In this document: piece after piece, positions 30,985 to 43,446 of the stretch
Layout: each line of letters opens with the position of its first letter
Numbering within the stretch: position 1 is the stretch's first letter
Assembly (NCBI GenBank): GCA_026182355.1
Contig: JAPFBL010000102.1
Coordinates: forward strand, 1-64,000
DNA from: Hermatobates lingyangjiaoensis
Lineage: Eukaryota; Arthropoda; Insecta; Hemiptera; Hermatobatidae
Direction: 5' to 3'
Length of the DNA stretch: 64,000 nucleotides
Translations under genes and position numbers: made by a program
The notes under the pieces: generated by a model
The model's input: the letters and a program-made list of their open reading frames with translations, nothing else
Told to the model about the DNA's origin: nothing
Databases searched by the model: none

Positions 30985-31560
30985 TAGAATTTATTCTAGT
31001 TAGAGTAAATTCAACATAATTACGGATTTCACAATTAATGAGTTAAATATTATTAATCCAATTGAATTATGAAATAAGAGCAGTTTTGAGTTATGAATTA
31101 GTTCTTTATCTTCTGAAAACTTTATTATTTATCTAACCTATAGACTACGTGTACAATTATCTATTTTAAATGCTGTTTCACATCTAATAATACATTGGAT
31201 GACAGGAAAAAATTATTCAGACATACTGGTCTTTATTCTTTAGGATTAGAAAGGAGTCCATTTAATTAGTCCGTAATCCTGATTATAATGATGTTTAATT
31301 ATGTTGCAAATATGATTATTTTATAAATTGTTCGTACACGTGGTTATTATTTCAGTAGTTTGTTAATATGGTTATTATTTGAGATGTTAAAATGTTGAGT
31401 AGTATTTTAAAAGGGTACAAATACATTTGCACTACTGTCATTGGCGATCGCAAGCCACTGGCTATCTTGGTTTTCAGGTAATAAATAATACATATTATTA
31501 TTTCAGCTTTTTACCTCCATGGAAAGTAGGTGAACAAACAAACAAACAACCTGACAAACT
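30985..31560. other. AT-rich stretch without recognised features
   Basis: A short segment at 31420-31560, ending CAAACAAACAAACAACCTGA, looks like a repeat end but I cannot name it. Confidence 0.4.
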
Positions 31561-31569
31561 TGATATATA

Positions 31570-31728
31570 TATTTTTTCGAGCTCCGTTCATTGACGTGGG
31601 GAGATCTCTCTCACTTCGTCCTCTCTTCTAGTCTACTCCTGATGACAAACAACAGTTCGAAATATTGAATTCTGTAAGTGTTCTTGTTATTCTTTTTTCT
31701 GTGTCGTGCTTTGTGTGAAATTAATGTT
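31570..31728 (+). mobile_element. Family H-like hammerhead element
   Basis: Plus-strand unit with a CTCACTTCGTCCTC lead, hammerhead-like core (31637-31669), TAAGTGTTCTTGTTATTC and a distal TGTGTGAAATTAATG, followed by (TA)n. Confidence 0.65.
31637..31669 (+). ncRNA. Hammerhead-like motif (family H-like)
   Basis: Box CTGATGA 31639-31645, helix II AAC/GTT around AACA, GAA, ATAT, cleavage-site T, GAA. Helix I is only TC/GA before mismatches. An extra C lies before GAA. Activity is uncertain. Confidence 0.5.
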
Positions 31729-31744
31729 ATATATATATATATAG

Positions 31745-32460
31745 ATTACAAATATCGCACAAATAACTTTATAGGTGACGTGTATTCAAGAAAAGAATCA
31801 CGAAATTGTGTTCAATGGAAAGGAAACATAAAGCACAACAGAGTAATTATTATGAAAGTTACTAAATTATATTTGGTATCTTTTTATTTTTTAGTATCTG
31901 CATTGAAACAATAAAACTTATGTTCACATTCCAGGAATACTTAGGAATAGTAAATTAGGCATGTATTTTTTATATGTGTATTATTTCTTATTATTTATAA
32001 AGTATACTTTTGAAAAAGTAATTACTATTGCAATCATTTTTGAACTCGTTTATTTGAAGGAAGTCTGTTTTGACAGATTGAGCTCTCTGGGATATTGTTT
32101 CCATAGGTTGTCATAGACAAAGTTAATAAGTGGGCAGGATATTGCCTGCCAACTACAACCAGTCTACCGTCATTGCTTGTGCTTAGATTGCAGGAAATAA
32201 TATCCTTTCATTTAATTCATTGCTTCTTTGTTGGATCCCTTTTTGGATATAGCAAATATCTAATTAAAACCAATTGTTTTTTATAAAAAAAAAGTTTCAT
32301 TTGGTGCCTAGTAATTAGTTCTTTATGCATTATGACTATTTAAAGAATTTTAGCCTAGAAGTATACAATAAACAAAAATATACAATTTATACATTTTCTG
32401 TACACTTATATGTATATCTCAACCACATTAAGAAATTAGAAAATATGCCAAGATATTTGA
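31745..32460. other. AT-rich stretch without recognised features
   Basis: Frames here are AT-driven. I see no repeat boundary. Confidence 0.5.
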
Positions 32461-32462
32461 AC

Positions 32463-32562
32463 TATAACAATAGGTCTTTTTCTAGTTTGAATCTGACAAA
32501 AATCGCTTGTTACAGTTGAAAGATCTTAACCTATTTTCTGATTTCTTACTGTGGTTTTGATG
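32463..32562 (+). mobile_element. Family A element, diverged single unit
   Basis: TTTGAATCTGACAAAAATCG, CTTGTTACAGTTGAAAGATC, TTAACCTATTTTC and TTACTGTGGTTTTGATGTTG follow family A order. The box is CTGACAA and helix II is broken. Confidence 0.65.
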
Positions 32563-32954
32563 TTGATGTATGTATATGTCAAATTATAACTTTCTGCTCT
32601 TTTACTGTGCATTCTTAATTTAGTTTTATGCAATATTATATGATGTATTAGTACGCCAATGAGGAAGTCTTAGGAAAAAGTGATAGAACGGATGATAAAA
32701 TACTCGTTTTCATTTAACCACTATTGGTTCACATTTCAGAACTCACTGATGAATCAAGAGAAGTATTTGGGCAAAAATTCATAAAAAAAAAACATTTTTT
32801 TGAAATCAATTTAAAATAAATTATTTTAAAATTTATTATAAATTATTTAATTGATTAAAAGAAATAAAACCTTTCTTTAATATTAATTATATTTTCATTG
32901 TTTTTCTTTAGGTCAGAATTACTAAAATATTTTTTTTAAGATTTCTTTAACAAG

Positions 32955-33790
32955 TAGGTTAGGCATGGTTGCAGTTGCAGTTCCACAAGGATACACACAC
33001 AGGCGAAAATCTGCCTTTTTGTGACAGACATACTTTATATATATTCCTAAGCTTCTCAGCCATATAACCACCAAAATCAAATCAGGCCGACTAGTTTAAC
33101 GTGCTGCCCTTTAGCTACTTTGAATCACTCCAAAGTGCCCGAGGTGACCACGCGGAGGCGGGCCCGCACGATACTACGTCATGCATCAGTATCAGGTCAG
33201 CGTACTCAAATCGGATATCAAAAAGTCATACAGCCTGACACATTGACTTATTTCCTTACCAGCAGGAGGGTGGAGCTCTATGACACCGGTCGCCTATTGG
33301 TGATTTTGTGATACCTGTTTTGATCGCTGTGCACCTTAGCCTTCCAGCCATTTACATCAAAAGATCAAATCAGGCCGACGATTTAACGTGTTGCCCTTTT
33401 TGTCACCTCCAAGTTTTACCACCCAAAACTTGGGGTGTCCGAGGTGGACCTCGCGGAGGCGGGCACCACGATTCTACATCGCGCATTAGACCAATGATTT
33501 TGTGATACCACAAAATGATGATTGATTCTATATTGGGGGTTTTAAATTTTACCTAAATCAAGTTTATTTAGTGTGGGGGAGTCACTAACGAGTATCTGAC
33601 ACCGTACAAGATAGAGACCGACAGCTCAACGTTCTCTCAGAAAGAGGCGAAATTAATTTGATTTCGTCATCCTGTTTTTATTCTCCTCATATTTTGTCTG
33701 AGTAAGTTAGAAAGAGGGAGCAATTTTTATTACTCACCTTCCATGTGAATGAATCGAGGGTCAAATTGGGTCTCTAATATGTAAAGCTAT
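32955..33790. mobile_element. Composite of SINE-derived segments
   Basis: GGTTAGGCATGGTTGCAGTT and CAGTTCCACAAGG at the left match the SINE end at 1541. AATCAGGCCGA(C/G) followed by TTTAACGTG appears twice (33090 and 33370). GACCTCGCGGAGGCGGG at 33448 matches 57965. From 33500 to 33785 the order TTTTGTGATACCACA, GATTGATTCTA, CTAACGAGTATCTGACACCG and GTGAATGAATCGAGGGTCAA is the plus-strand counterpart of 1600-1800. Several insertions of one SINE group are stacked here. The 63- and 65-residue frames inside are chance. Confidence 0.72.
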
Positions 33791-33799
33791 TGGATCATT

Positions 33800-35580
33800 T
33801 TTCTTTTCATAGATAGTCTCTTATATCAATTAAGATAAAAAAAAAATTTGAAATTGATCTCTAAGGATTGAGAAATCGACTAAAAATTAATATCATGGTG
33901 ATATGAAGTAATGAAATGTCTGAATCTTTTACAATAGAACTGCCCGACTCAGATAAAAGAACTACGAAATAGGAATTAGCATATTCTAATCACCCATCAA
34001 AAACCGAAAAGTCGAAACATACTTCCAACACTTCTTCGAAGCATTCAGTGTGTGTGGACTAAACAAGTTAGCTTTAAAACTAGACTATACGAGCAGTGCT
34101 GGATACATAAATTATTATTAATAAATTGAAACTGCTAAGATTTACTGACTGTCTTATCAGTGCAAAGACAAAATTGTGAAATTTATAAACGGGGAAAGTA
34201 TTTATCAACTCATATTTATTACTAGATATATTTATATAATTGTTTATTATATATATAATAAGATTTCACAATACATACAAGAAATAAAAGTCCCCAAGAC
34301 TTCGGGATACTGGAATTTTGGAAATTTTTTCAAGTTTTGAAACAATATTTTTTCACGATTTCGGTACTTCAGCTATGGTAAAGTAGAAGGAACTATGACG
34401 ATCCCATTGCATTTAAATCAAATAACACCTCAAGGTCAATTTTTTCATCATGACAATAATTTATTTTTTGTAAAGTAAATAAGCTTTATATATTTAATGC
34501 TCTTCACTTGATACATGAAGTATATATATATAGTTAATGATTGTTTGATAATTATTGCATTTTTACTGAAATTAGTAATTAATTTTTAACTGATTATAAT
34601 AAAATATTAAATTAAACAAATTAGTCAATTTTTACTTATTTACATTTATTGACTTGGTAAATAAAAGTAATTAAAAACGTAATATTAGATTATATTAATA
34701 AATTATTTGATCTATCTAACATATCATTTTTTATTTTATGTTTTTATATTAAATATATATATAAATAAATACATATATTTGTAATCGATTCTCAAAAATA
34801 GTTAAACTAATGAATTATATGTTAAATATCTTGAGTTTGGCTTGCAAAGATTTTATGAGACAAAACAAAATCAGCTGTGCACAAACTTTTTACTGCATTG
34901 CGAACTATCAATCTATAATTGTTTTTTTTTTATTTCTATATGATTGTGAAAGAGTTAATGTATCATTGAAAAATGATACTTTTTATTTAAATGATCAAAT
35001 AACTCTAACAAATCAATGAAACAATTGACCAAAATTGTTATGCATACCCATTTTTATGAAAATAATTGTACTTTTGGCATTATTTTTGAGCTTCAACTTT
35101 TCGGTTTACGTTATACACCAATCCTCTTTTTTTTGTAGGTATAAAAAAAAGTGGTGAACAGAAACAAAGCAAAATGATTGTATCTTGAGTAGATAATGGT
35201 TGCAGTCGATTAAATACTCTGAATTGAAAAAAAAAAAATGGTTGAGATATATTGCAAGGGTGATAGGGACCACAATAGCTTGATAACACTTAGATGTCAC
35301 GGGGGACTGAATGAAATTTATGTCTAGAGTCTGTGGGGAGAAGACACAGATAAGCAAGTTGTAATCCTTGGGCGTTAGACGATATGATATAAAAACTAGG
35401 AGTATGTTTGACTTAGATGAATAACTGAATAACTAAGAAATATAAAGGAAGACCATTTGCTCTCATCATATTTGTAAGGTTGTTTAGCCAATTAATTAAG
35501 TATATTGAAAAGTTGCCCAATCAAATTTAATTATGTAAATAAAAAAATGATCTATCTATGAGAAATTATTATTATATCTT
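33800..35580. other. AT-rich stretch; weak relic at 34330-34400
   Basis: The patch CAAGTTTTGAAACAATATTT, TTTCACGATTTCGGTACTTC and GGTAAAGTAGAA distantly resembles the end of the 10.9/14.2-kb repeat. Otherwise nothing supportable. Confidence 0.45.
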
Positions 35581-35587
35581 TATATTA

Positions 35588-36205
35588 CTACTAGCAGAAC
35601 TACCCGGCGTTGCCCGTGACAAAATAAGAAAATAATGAAATTATGGCTAAGTATTGAATGAAGCAAAGAATCTAAACTTCTAAGTATATATTTCTATCAG
35701 AAATTCTATAACAGTACAACATATTTTCTAACAAAACAAAACTTCATAACATGTTAACAAATTAAGTTTCTTATAAACAGAGACACATTCCATTATTGAG
35801 GTTTAATCTCAACTAAAATTCTGATACAAAAAACATTTAATTTTTGTCAGGTTTAGGTTTGAGCTTTAAGAAGGAAGAATTTAAGTTAATATTTATTCTA
35901 TCAAATCATAATAAACATATCAGAGTACTTCATGATAAACAACATTTTTTGTCTTATCTTCTGGTGCAAGGATGTATAAATTTTTGGAACTGCCAACTCT
36001 TGAACATCCTACATATAACTGTCCATGAGAGAAACATGGTTCAAGCAGATGCAAGACAGCAACTGAAAGAGTTTGTCCTTGCGATTTGTTAATGGACATT
36101 GCGAAACTTAGTTTGACGGGAAATTGTAGACGCTTGAAATTGAACGGAACATCTGTTGGAATGACTGGAATTCTTGGGATAAAGACATCCTGCCCTTTAC
36201 CACGT
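35588..36205 (-). mobile_element. Helitron remnant (3' end and helicase C-terminus)
   Basis: On the minus strand the helicase fragment (36205-35920) is followed by about 330 bp of AT-rich sequence and a terminus at 35588: GGGCAACGCCGGGTA, then GTTCTGCTAGT. A GC-rich near-palindrome a few bases before a CTAG-type end is the Helitron signature. Sequence at 36535-36670 (CCAATTGGTCCAGTAGTTTT, TCTATAGAGAACAAACAG) is of a type often seen with such repeats and may belong to the same copy on the other side of the hammerhead element. Confidence 0.6.
35920..36205 (-). pseudogene. PIF1-like (Helitron) helicase C-terminal fragment
   Basis: Continuous minus-strand frame of about 95 codons ending at a TGA (35920-35922). 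Recognisable motifs in order are DVFIPRIPVIPTDVPFNFKR, LQFPVKLSFAMSINKSQGQT (PIF1 helicase motif V region) and SHGQLYVGCSRVG (motif VI, including the Arg finger region), then an APEDKTKNVVY end. This is the C-terminus of the Rep-helicase protein of Helitron rolling-circle transposons, whose role is strand transfer with the HUH nuclease. The N-terminal Rep domain and helicase motifs I-IV are missing. The frame is free of stops, so the remnant is moderately young. Confidence 0.85.
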
Positions 36206-36363
36206 CTCTGTATCAGTGCGCTTGGTTTCCCTTTCTTATCTCTCCTGAAGACGGTTCAACCGAAAATTAGAGACTGTAAGTGTGTGTTTTTAATTTCTCT
36301 ACGTTTCTTTATGTACATTGAACTGTATTTGTCCATTTCGGATTGTATTTTCATCAAAAAAGT
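36206..36363 (+). mobile_element. Family C hammerhead element, single unit
   Basis: Starts where the helicase fragment ends. Lead GTGCGCTTGGTTTCCC, hammerhead 36241-36273, CTGTAAGTGTGTG, and the distal GTCCATTTCGGATTGTATTT ending in (TA)n at 36364-36386. The junction with the Helitron suggests insertion into it. Confidence 0.8.
36241..36273 (+). ncRNA. Hammerhead ribozyme motif, well paired (family C)
   Basis: Helix I TCTC (36241-36244) pairs with GAGA (36270-36273). Box CTGAAGA 36245-36251, spacer C, helix II GGT/ACC around TCA, GAA 36262-36264, AATT, cleavage-site A 36269. Relative to 25912-25942, helix II has changed (GGA/TCC to GGT/ACC) with pairing preserved, a covariation that supports the fold. 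Confidence 0.75.
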
Positions 36364-36874
36364 GTATATATATATATATATATATAACACAACTTTATTT
36401 TACAAAATTAATACTGTTACTTTTGTAAATTGAAATGTCCTTTATATACCTTTCCAAATTTAGTCTAAACATTGTTCTTATTTTATTTTTTTTTTCAAAG
36501 AATTGCACCATTTTCATCTGGTATTTCACCATAATTAGAAGTTATTGCACCATAACTTGGGGGATTGCCTCTGGTACCCCCTTAGTTTTGTTCATTTACC
36601 CCCAAAGACCTCCCATGCCAAGTTTCAGGCCAATTGGTCCAGTAGTTTTGATTTCTATAGAGAACAAACAGATATATAAACAAGACACTACGAAAATATA
36701 TATTAGATTAGTAATGTACGAAAATATGATTGAAAAAATACGATTTCAAAACTTTTAAGGATGTATGTACTTGTTTTGGGGTACAAAAACCAATTACTCT
36801 TCCATGAGTAAACAATAGTATAGTAAATAATGATATTATCAATATTATATATTGTATAATTGTATAGTATTATT

Positions 36875-36878
<4 letters not shown>

Positions 36879-36918
<40 letters not shown>

Positions 36919-36920
36919 AG
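36879..36920. repeat. (TA)n microsatellite
   Basis: Interrupted TA run left of the family A fragment. A second run lies at 36999-37042. Confidence 0.92.
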
Positions 36921-36994
36921 ATTTCACATAAGTTTGGGTTTTGAGTAGGGTTTTTGACTCTGACGAAGACTGCCCTGACTTGACCCTGACTTAT

Positions 36995-36997
<3 letters not shown>
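36917..36997 (+). mobile_element. Family A element, rearranged
   Basis: A minus-strand tail tip (AAGATTTCACATAA) is fused to a plus-strand GTTTTTGACTCTGACGAAGA, which then degenerates into GACTTGACCCTGACTT before (TA)n. The part after the box is replaced. Confidence 0.6.
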
Positions 36998-37048
<51 letters not shown>

Positions 37049-37054
37049 AAAATT

Positions 37055-37245
37055 AGAATTTTCAAAAGAACACATAGAAAAGAAATCACTGAACTCACTA
37101 CTATATTTCGATGTCCTCGTCTTCAGGAATAGATGTGAATTGCACCAAATGTTGATAACGACTCATCGAAATCTAAACGAGGGCATCGAAATATTGTAGT
37201 GAGTTCAGTGATTTCTTTTCCATGTGTTCTTTTGAGAATTCCAGT
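37055..37245. mobile_element. Family H hammerhead element, inverted dimer
   Basis: Arms share AAAGAAATCACTGAACTCAC and GTGAGTTCAGTGATTTCTTT with outer GAACACAT/ATGTGTTC. The left arm (minus) has a CTGAAGA box at 37126-37120. The right arm keeps CATCGAAATATTGTAG but lost the box. Confidence 0.75.
37098..37130 (-). ncRNA. Hammerhead-like motif (family H), helix I poor
   Basis: Box CTGAAGA, spacer C, helix II GA/TC around GGACA, GAA, ATAT, cleavage-site A, GTAG. The bases before the box do not pair with GTAG, so helix I is essentially lost here and in the related copy at 62.03 kb. Confidence 0.4.
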
Positions 37246-37299
37246 TTATATATATATTTATATATCTATAATATAATATTATATATTATATATAGTATA

Positions 37300-40200
37300 A
37301 TATAGTATATTACGCAATTGTATAGTAAATAGCATACTATTGATTATGAAAAAAATGGCCTCAAGATTTAAGCAAATATACATGTTTTGAGGTCCCCCAA
37401 GTCTATTTCTGACGTTTTTTCTATGATTTCTGTGTAAATGGAAGGGTATGAATTGCAATATTTTCGGCATGATACAAGCAACACTGTTTGATTATACAGT
37501 AATCAAATACAGATATTCAGAGATATGAACTAAAATGTGGAAACTTTGAGGAAATATAAAATACCAAGCCATGAAGACAGATAATAGTTGGGTTAAAAGT
37601 GTTTTCTGAGAATCGTTTGACGCCGAGCTAATACTTGGAAAAGAAAAATAGTGTAAAATATATATGGTTAATATAATATATTCTTATTTAGCATATTAAT
37701 AATTTAGAAAATATTCTCATTCAGTTTTAATAATTAAAATTACACTTGTTTTTATTAATGTGTATTTTCTGTATATATATTTTTTTGTTTTTATTATGCA
37801 TGACTTAAAGATATCTCTGGCACTAAGATGAGAAGAGATGACACTCAAAATGAATATAATATTCAGTTGAATATTAATAATTCAGTTTCTGAAAAAAACT
37901 GTTTGATGGTGTAAATGAAAGGTTTAAAAGCAGAGAGTCATATCTCTACAACAGGCATTCCCTTTCCATTCTATTTTCCACCTGAATTTAATGGGGCTTG
38001 TGGAAGAAGTATTATTTTATTTTAACAAAGTTGGAAGTGGTTTTGTTTAGAGATTTAGGGAATGGCTTGGGATGTATGAGAGAATAGTAGATGGGGGAGT
38101 ATGAGTGAAAGGGTGGGGGGGGGGGTGGACAAACATAAAATAAATATGCGTGTGACCTACATCAAGTGGGATTTGGGCCCAGGAGATAAGTGGACTGGCC
38201 ACTAGAAACATAAACAAGACAGCCGGAGAGAAGCACAAACTTACTATAAATCGGTTTGTCCTACAACTCAACCTCTCTGCAAACAAACTAACAAATTGAT
38301 GGAACGCAAGTCTACACAGAAAAATAATTAAAATCATTTAAATGAAATAATTTAAAAAAAAATGTTAATAAAATTATTGGCAATTATATATAAACAACTT
38401 CATGGAATGAATTAAATTTAGCATACTATTAAAGCTGCCAAGATCCATGGCATATCTCTCCATCAAAAATTTCCAGTTTATTCTAAACTGCATTAATTCA
38501 TCCCAAGATCAATGAAAACAGTAATATAAATATATTTAAATCGTGCATAATTTGGCAAACACTTTTTTTTAGGGAAATAAATTTTTTCTGAGTTTGAACT
38601 GTTTATGGTGAACATTGAAATATTTTGTGTAGTCTGTTTAATACACAGAAAACACAATATCTCTTTGTTTATCCCACAATATCAGCTTTGTGGATTATTG
38701 GGGATTATGGATTTGGATAGCTCAATTTTAGTAGGATAAAAATATTTTTGCATATTGGAATTGGTAATAGTTTGAAAATGTCTAAATGAAACACAAAAAA
38801 TTTGTTATTTATGAGTAGAATTTGCACAGGATATGAAAAATGAATAAATTATGATAATTGAAAACATATAATCCAATTAAAATCCTGTAAAAATTTTGTT
38901 TATGTAGTTTTTGTAGATATAAAAAGAAGGTGAACAGAAAAAAAGTAAAAAGATTGTATATTGAGTATTTGATTAACTACTCTGAATTGAAAAAAACAAT
39001 ATATAAATATAATAGAAAACGGAATAACTCACTTGATTATTTCGTTGTATTTTATAAAATCGAAAAGGGCTAACTAAGCAGATGATCCTCCAGCAAAAGC
39101 GATGTCGCCCAAATTTTCATTAGAAACTATTGGCATCGTAGAGATGGACATGTCCCTATGCACATCAATGCTTGGTAGCCATGTAGTAACTCTGGTTTGT
39201 AGACACAAAAGAATGTCATTGGCATATGGATGGGCTTCTCCTGTGAAAGTTTATCTTCTTTCGTGTTTTATTGTGATAAATTGGGGTCAACTAGAACTCT
39301 GAGCTTCCAAGCATCAGGTATATATCATTTGAATACCTATACTTGCATTTAAACAAACTCTGATTATTGAATTGTGACAGAATGGAGATAAAGGTATTAA
39401 TTCTAACAAAGGTTAGGATAATCCTATACATGTCACTGTGTTGTTCATCCATTGATGAGAATTCATATCCATGAAACACGGATTTTCTTAAGTATTAATA
39501 GAGAAATTTGGTCTCATGGTCTGACATACTAATACATTTTAATATCAAAAATGAACGCCTTACTGCAATAAAATATAAAAACTATTAACAATTTTCATTA
39601 AATAAACTATTTAAAGAAAATGTACGATCTCTTTAAATCCTTAAGGTACATTCACAAAAAAGACATGTGATGGTTATTTCCTTAATTGTTGACCATATAC
39701 TATTAAGGTGACATTGTTCAAAGATTTATTGCATTATTCCTATATGATGTCTTACTATATCAGTGGTGTTTTGCATGATCTAAGGAACTCGACAAGGTCC
39801 GGGTTTCAAGTCTCTCATCAAGCTCTCAGAAACTGAAAGAACTCACTTGTTTGTTAAAACAGAATCGGAGATATCCTATCTATGATTAGAGTTTAGTTTT
39901 CTATAATAAAGTATGTAGTGAACACAGCTTCTTGACTCTGGCTAAAAACATAACATCTATGACTAACGGGTTATGGAATAAAAGCCGTATTCTTTCAACA
40001 TATACATTTCCTTTACCCTCTCGTTCCAAATGGAGTTACTGACTTTCAGCTCTTCAAAGGCTACGCTTATTTTCAGCCTCATTTGATTTGGTTAGTACTG
40101 ACGGTAAACAACCAGCTTCTATTATGCCCGAATGAATATCACATGTGATACGAAACACCAGCTGGAACGTGCAGCACACAAACAACAAAATCAGCCAAAC

Positions 40201-42940
40201 AATTCTGCTACTCAATAAGCATGTTCCTATCTAAAGGTTTCCTGGCTAGCTTGGCAGCCGATAGCAAAATTATGCAAACAAGTGTTAAATAAAAAAAGTC
40301 CAGAACACTTTTATTTACCTGATGTTACTCCAACAAAACAAAATCGGTTTTAATTTTTCTCTAAAAATTTAGGTCAGTCGTTATGAAGCTACAATGAATT
40401 GAGTGGACTCGTTAAAATAGAAACTATTTTCCATAATACTATTATAATTGTTATCCGCAAACTGCAAGCAATAAAATTGTATAAAAGTTCAAAAAAATAC
40501 ATTTCAATAAAATGTTATTATCTACTTTAAGCACGATTTAAATAAAAGACTATATTAAATTTTAGGCATTTGTAAACAACTCAGTTATAGTGAACAATAC
40601 ATAATATTATAATTAAAATAATCCAATTCACACTCTGAGTATAGTAAAATGAAGTTTAAATTTTTCTTAGTATTTAGGATAATAAATATCAAGGGAGATT
40701 CATACTGTCAGTATTACAGAGGATAAAAAGTGACGTCAGAATGGTTTCAAATATTTTCTACCGTCACTAATAGCTGTGAACTATGTAATATGTTAGGATT
40801 TGTCTCTAATTTAACATAACAATTGATTCCATAGTTTGAAATGCCAAACTGAATAACGTTGTAGTTTTCATTCTTAGATGTTGCAGTTATTCAAATAACT
40901 GAATGCATTCTATCTAGTTGTCAGTCTATGATAAAAATTTAGATTTCGATCTACAAATAAATTATTATACTTTATGAAATCAAACTCTATAACCCAAGCA
41001 AAAGAATTCGTTTAACTCGCAATAGTAGGATTAATTAAGATAATGTAATCTAAAGATCTAGTAAAAGGATTTTTAAGGTATGATTAAAGAAACTTTGTGC
41101 TATTCACTTTTCATTCATTATTATGCTAAGTATGGTGATCTAATTATTGAAATGTCTACTCGTTGATAATAATATTCATAAAAATCACAATATTATTTAA
41201 AACATTAATTGAATTAGTTTCAAAAGTTGCATCTTTTAATTGTTGAAGTTTGTAATGGATTTTTGTTGGAAGACTCTTCAATTTTCATCACTTAAGACAA
41301 CCAATTATTTCAGTGTGTTATCTGTTCCAGAGACATTAATTTCTTTCTACTAAAGTTTCCAATTTACTCCTTAATCCCGAAGACTTGAATACAATCAATT
41401 CAGATTACAAATTCAATTACATCACTATCTGCCATAAATACAGTTAAACATCCTGAAGTAACCGACTAATCCCATTTCGCCACCTAATCGGCTAATGGGT
41501 TGGCCGGTCTAGAATACCATTATAAGTTCTTCTTAGGGACAAACATAGCACTCTTCTAACAACTTCAGGCAAGAAGTTCTACCCCTTTTCTCCACTTCGT
41601 GACCCCAACTCGTACTTCTCTTGAATAATTTCTTAGAATAGAGAGTCAGCATTAAAAAAGTATTTCTTTGATCAAAACGTTCGTCAATAATATGGTCTCT
41701 TTTATATAACAAATAATTTTAAAACGCTCATTATATGTTAAGCAGTTTACAAGGCAAAAAAACTGTTTTTGTTTCAAATTTTATGAGGTTCTTGTTTAAC
41801 TTCCCAGCTTATTAGCTTACTGATTAGGCATTGCCACCATGATAAAAGTACATTGTTGTTAAACTAAATCAGTGTATAGTGCTGTTGTTTGAAATACATT
41901 TGAGCTAATCCCTTCATCTTTATTACACTCTTAAAACTTCATTTGATTACATTTTACATTTACAGACATAAATACACATCTTTGCATACAATTTGTTTCG
42001 ATTACTTTAAGTTAAGGACTGTAATTTATCGAAATAACTTATGTTGTATGATGGTTTTTAGTTTGATTTTCTTTAATGCCCATTGGGGAATGTTGAGATG
42101 TGCATAATTTAAAATGTGGCTTTTATTCTTGGTTTGTCATCAGACTAGAAGTAGAATTTTCTTATTGTGAAAGTATAAGATTATTGAATATAGATTTTGA
42201 CAAACAACTTGTTCACATGATTATAAGAATATTTGTCCTATAATATTTTTTACAGAGTAATAATGTTCCATCCATATTTCATAAAAAGACTCATAAAGAT
42301 AGAGAGGAATAAAACAAATTCTAAGATTGATATTTACAAAGTAATCCAAATATCACAAAAACGGATTTAAAATTTTATTGAGATTTACAACAAAAAACTG
42401 AGAGTATTCATATTTTTTTAGTTTCAATTAAGGTGCAATTGTAGTTTACTGGTTACACTTGCTATCATGATTTTAACTGTTACTTGAAAAATTCAAAAGT
42501 TTATTGTTTATTGGTAATGGTGAAATTTCATATTTCAAAATGAGCATCACAATCAGAAGCGGTTGGACAACCTGAAATACATGGCGGTAGTGCTATTCTG
42601 CTCTCTGAAAGATCCACTGATTTCAGCTATTTATTGATGCCAAGTTCTAATACAGCTTTCTGGATGGACTTTTCTAGGTTTTAGGCAAATGTTTGCCACA
42701 GAATTTGGTGTCCTGAATAGTGATAATATGAGAACAGGTCTTTTGTTTTGAGAAACTTGTCCTAAATATTTTAAATTGATCTATGCGTTGGAACAGTGTG
42801 ACTCCTTAAATTTGCGCTAAACTGCAATTGCAGACCAAAACACATTTTACCATATTGGCAATGTTGCAATGATGTGCTAATGAAACTAACAAGCCATGGC
42901 AAAAAAATGTTATTTGAGAACTGATAAAACTTCTAAAGCT
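37300..42940. other. 5.6 kb without recognised genes or repeats
   Basis: AT-rich. Reading frames are 60-96 residues with no recognisable domain (the longest, 38047-38337 minus, is proline- and histidine-rich from a C-run). I saw no hammerhead cores, long TA tracts or terminal repeats. This makes it the most ordinary part of the window and the likeliest place for intron or intergenic host sequence. Confidence 0.5.
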
Positions 42941-42944
42941 AAAC

Positions 42945-43346
42945 TTGTTTAATGTTCAAAGTCTTATACCCTTTGATTATTACCTGAGGAAAAAAAGGAA
43001 AATGAAAGTGCAGAGTAGATATGGGAGAAACCTACATTTTAAACAGCAGTCCACTGCAGTAGAATCTCATCAGAGAATGTCAAACAGAATAGTTGTATGT
43101 GACATGCCAAAAACAGAGTCAAGTGATAATAGCGCAGTAATTACATTCCACCCTCTTCATATTACTTTTCATATTCTTCAGATGCTTAAAATATCAATCA
43201 CAAGAACCATTGCGTTTCGAGCCATGTTCTTCATAATAATCGTTACAGGAATATTATTACATGATTTCCATTTCAAAATGCTAACATCATTTTACAAAAA
43301 TAGCAAAACAACAAAAATTTTGATATTTCTACAAAGATATCTGTAA
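42945..43346 (+). CDS. Hypothetical 133-residue frame, doubtful
   Basis: One of the longest ATG frames outside the elements. Middle part polar (KTESSDNSAVITF), followed by a hydrophobic run AMFFIIIVTGILL that could span a membrane. No family recognised and no supporting signals. It precedes the mariner insertion by 100 bp. A chance frame is more likely than a gene. Confidence 0.12.
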   Translation: MFNVQSLIPFDYYLRKKRKMKVQSRYGRNLHFKQQSTAVESHQRMSNRIVVCDMPKTESSDNSAVITFHPLHITFHILQMLKISITRTIAFRAMFFIIIVTGILLHDFHFKMLTSFYKNSKTTKILIFLQRYL

Positions 43347-43446
43347 AAATTCAAGAGATTAGTATTTAAAAATATTAAATAAGGGATATAAAAACATTAG
43401 GACTCGTCAAGATGAAGATTTCTTATATACACTCTCCAGTGATATA

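Noticed and set aside
31440..31500. Splice-site-like TTTTCAG|GTAATA and TTTCAG near 31476-31505
   Set aside because: No coding frame on either side, and such matches are common in AT-rich DNA.
37300..42940. Host exons
   Set aside because: I looked for conserved-looking frames bounded by splice sites and found none that I could defend.
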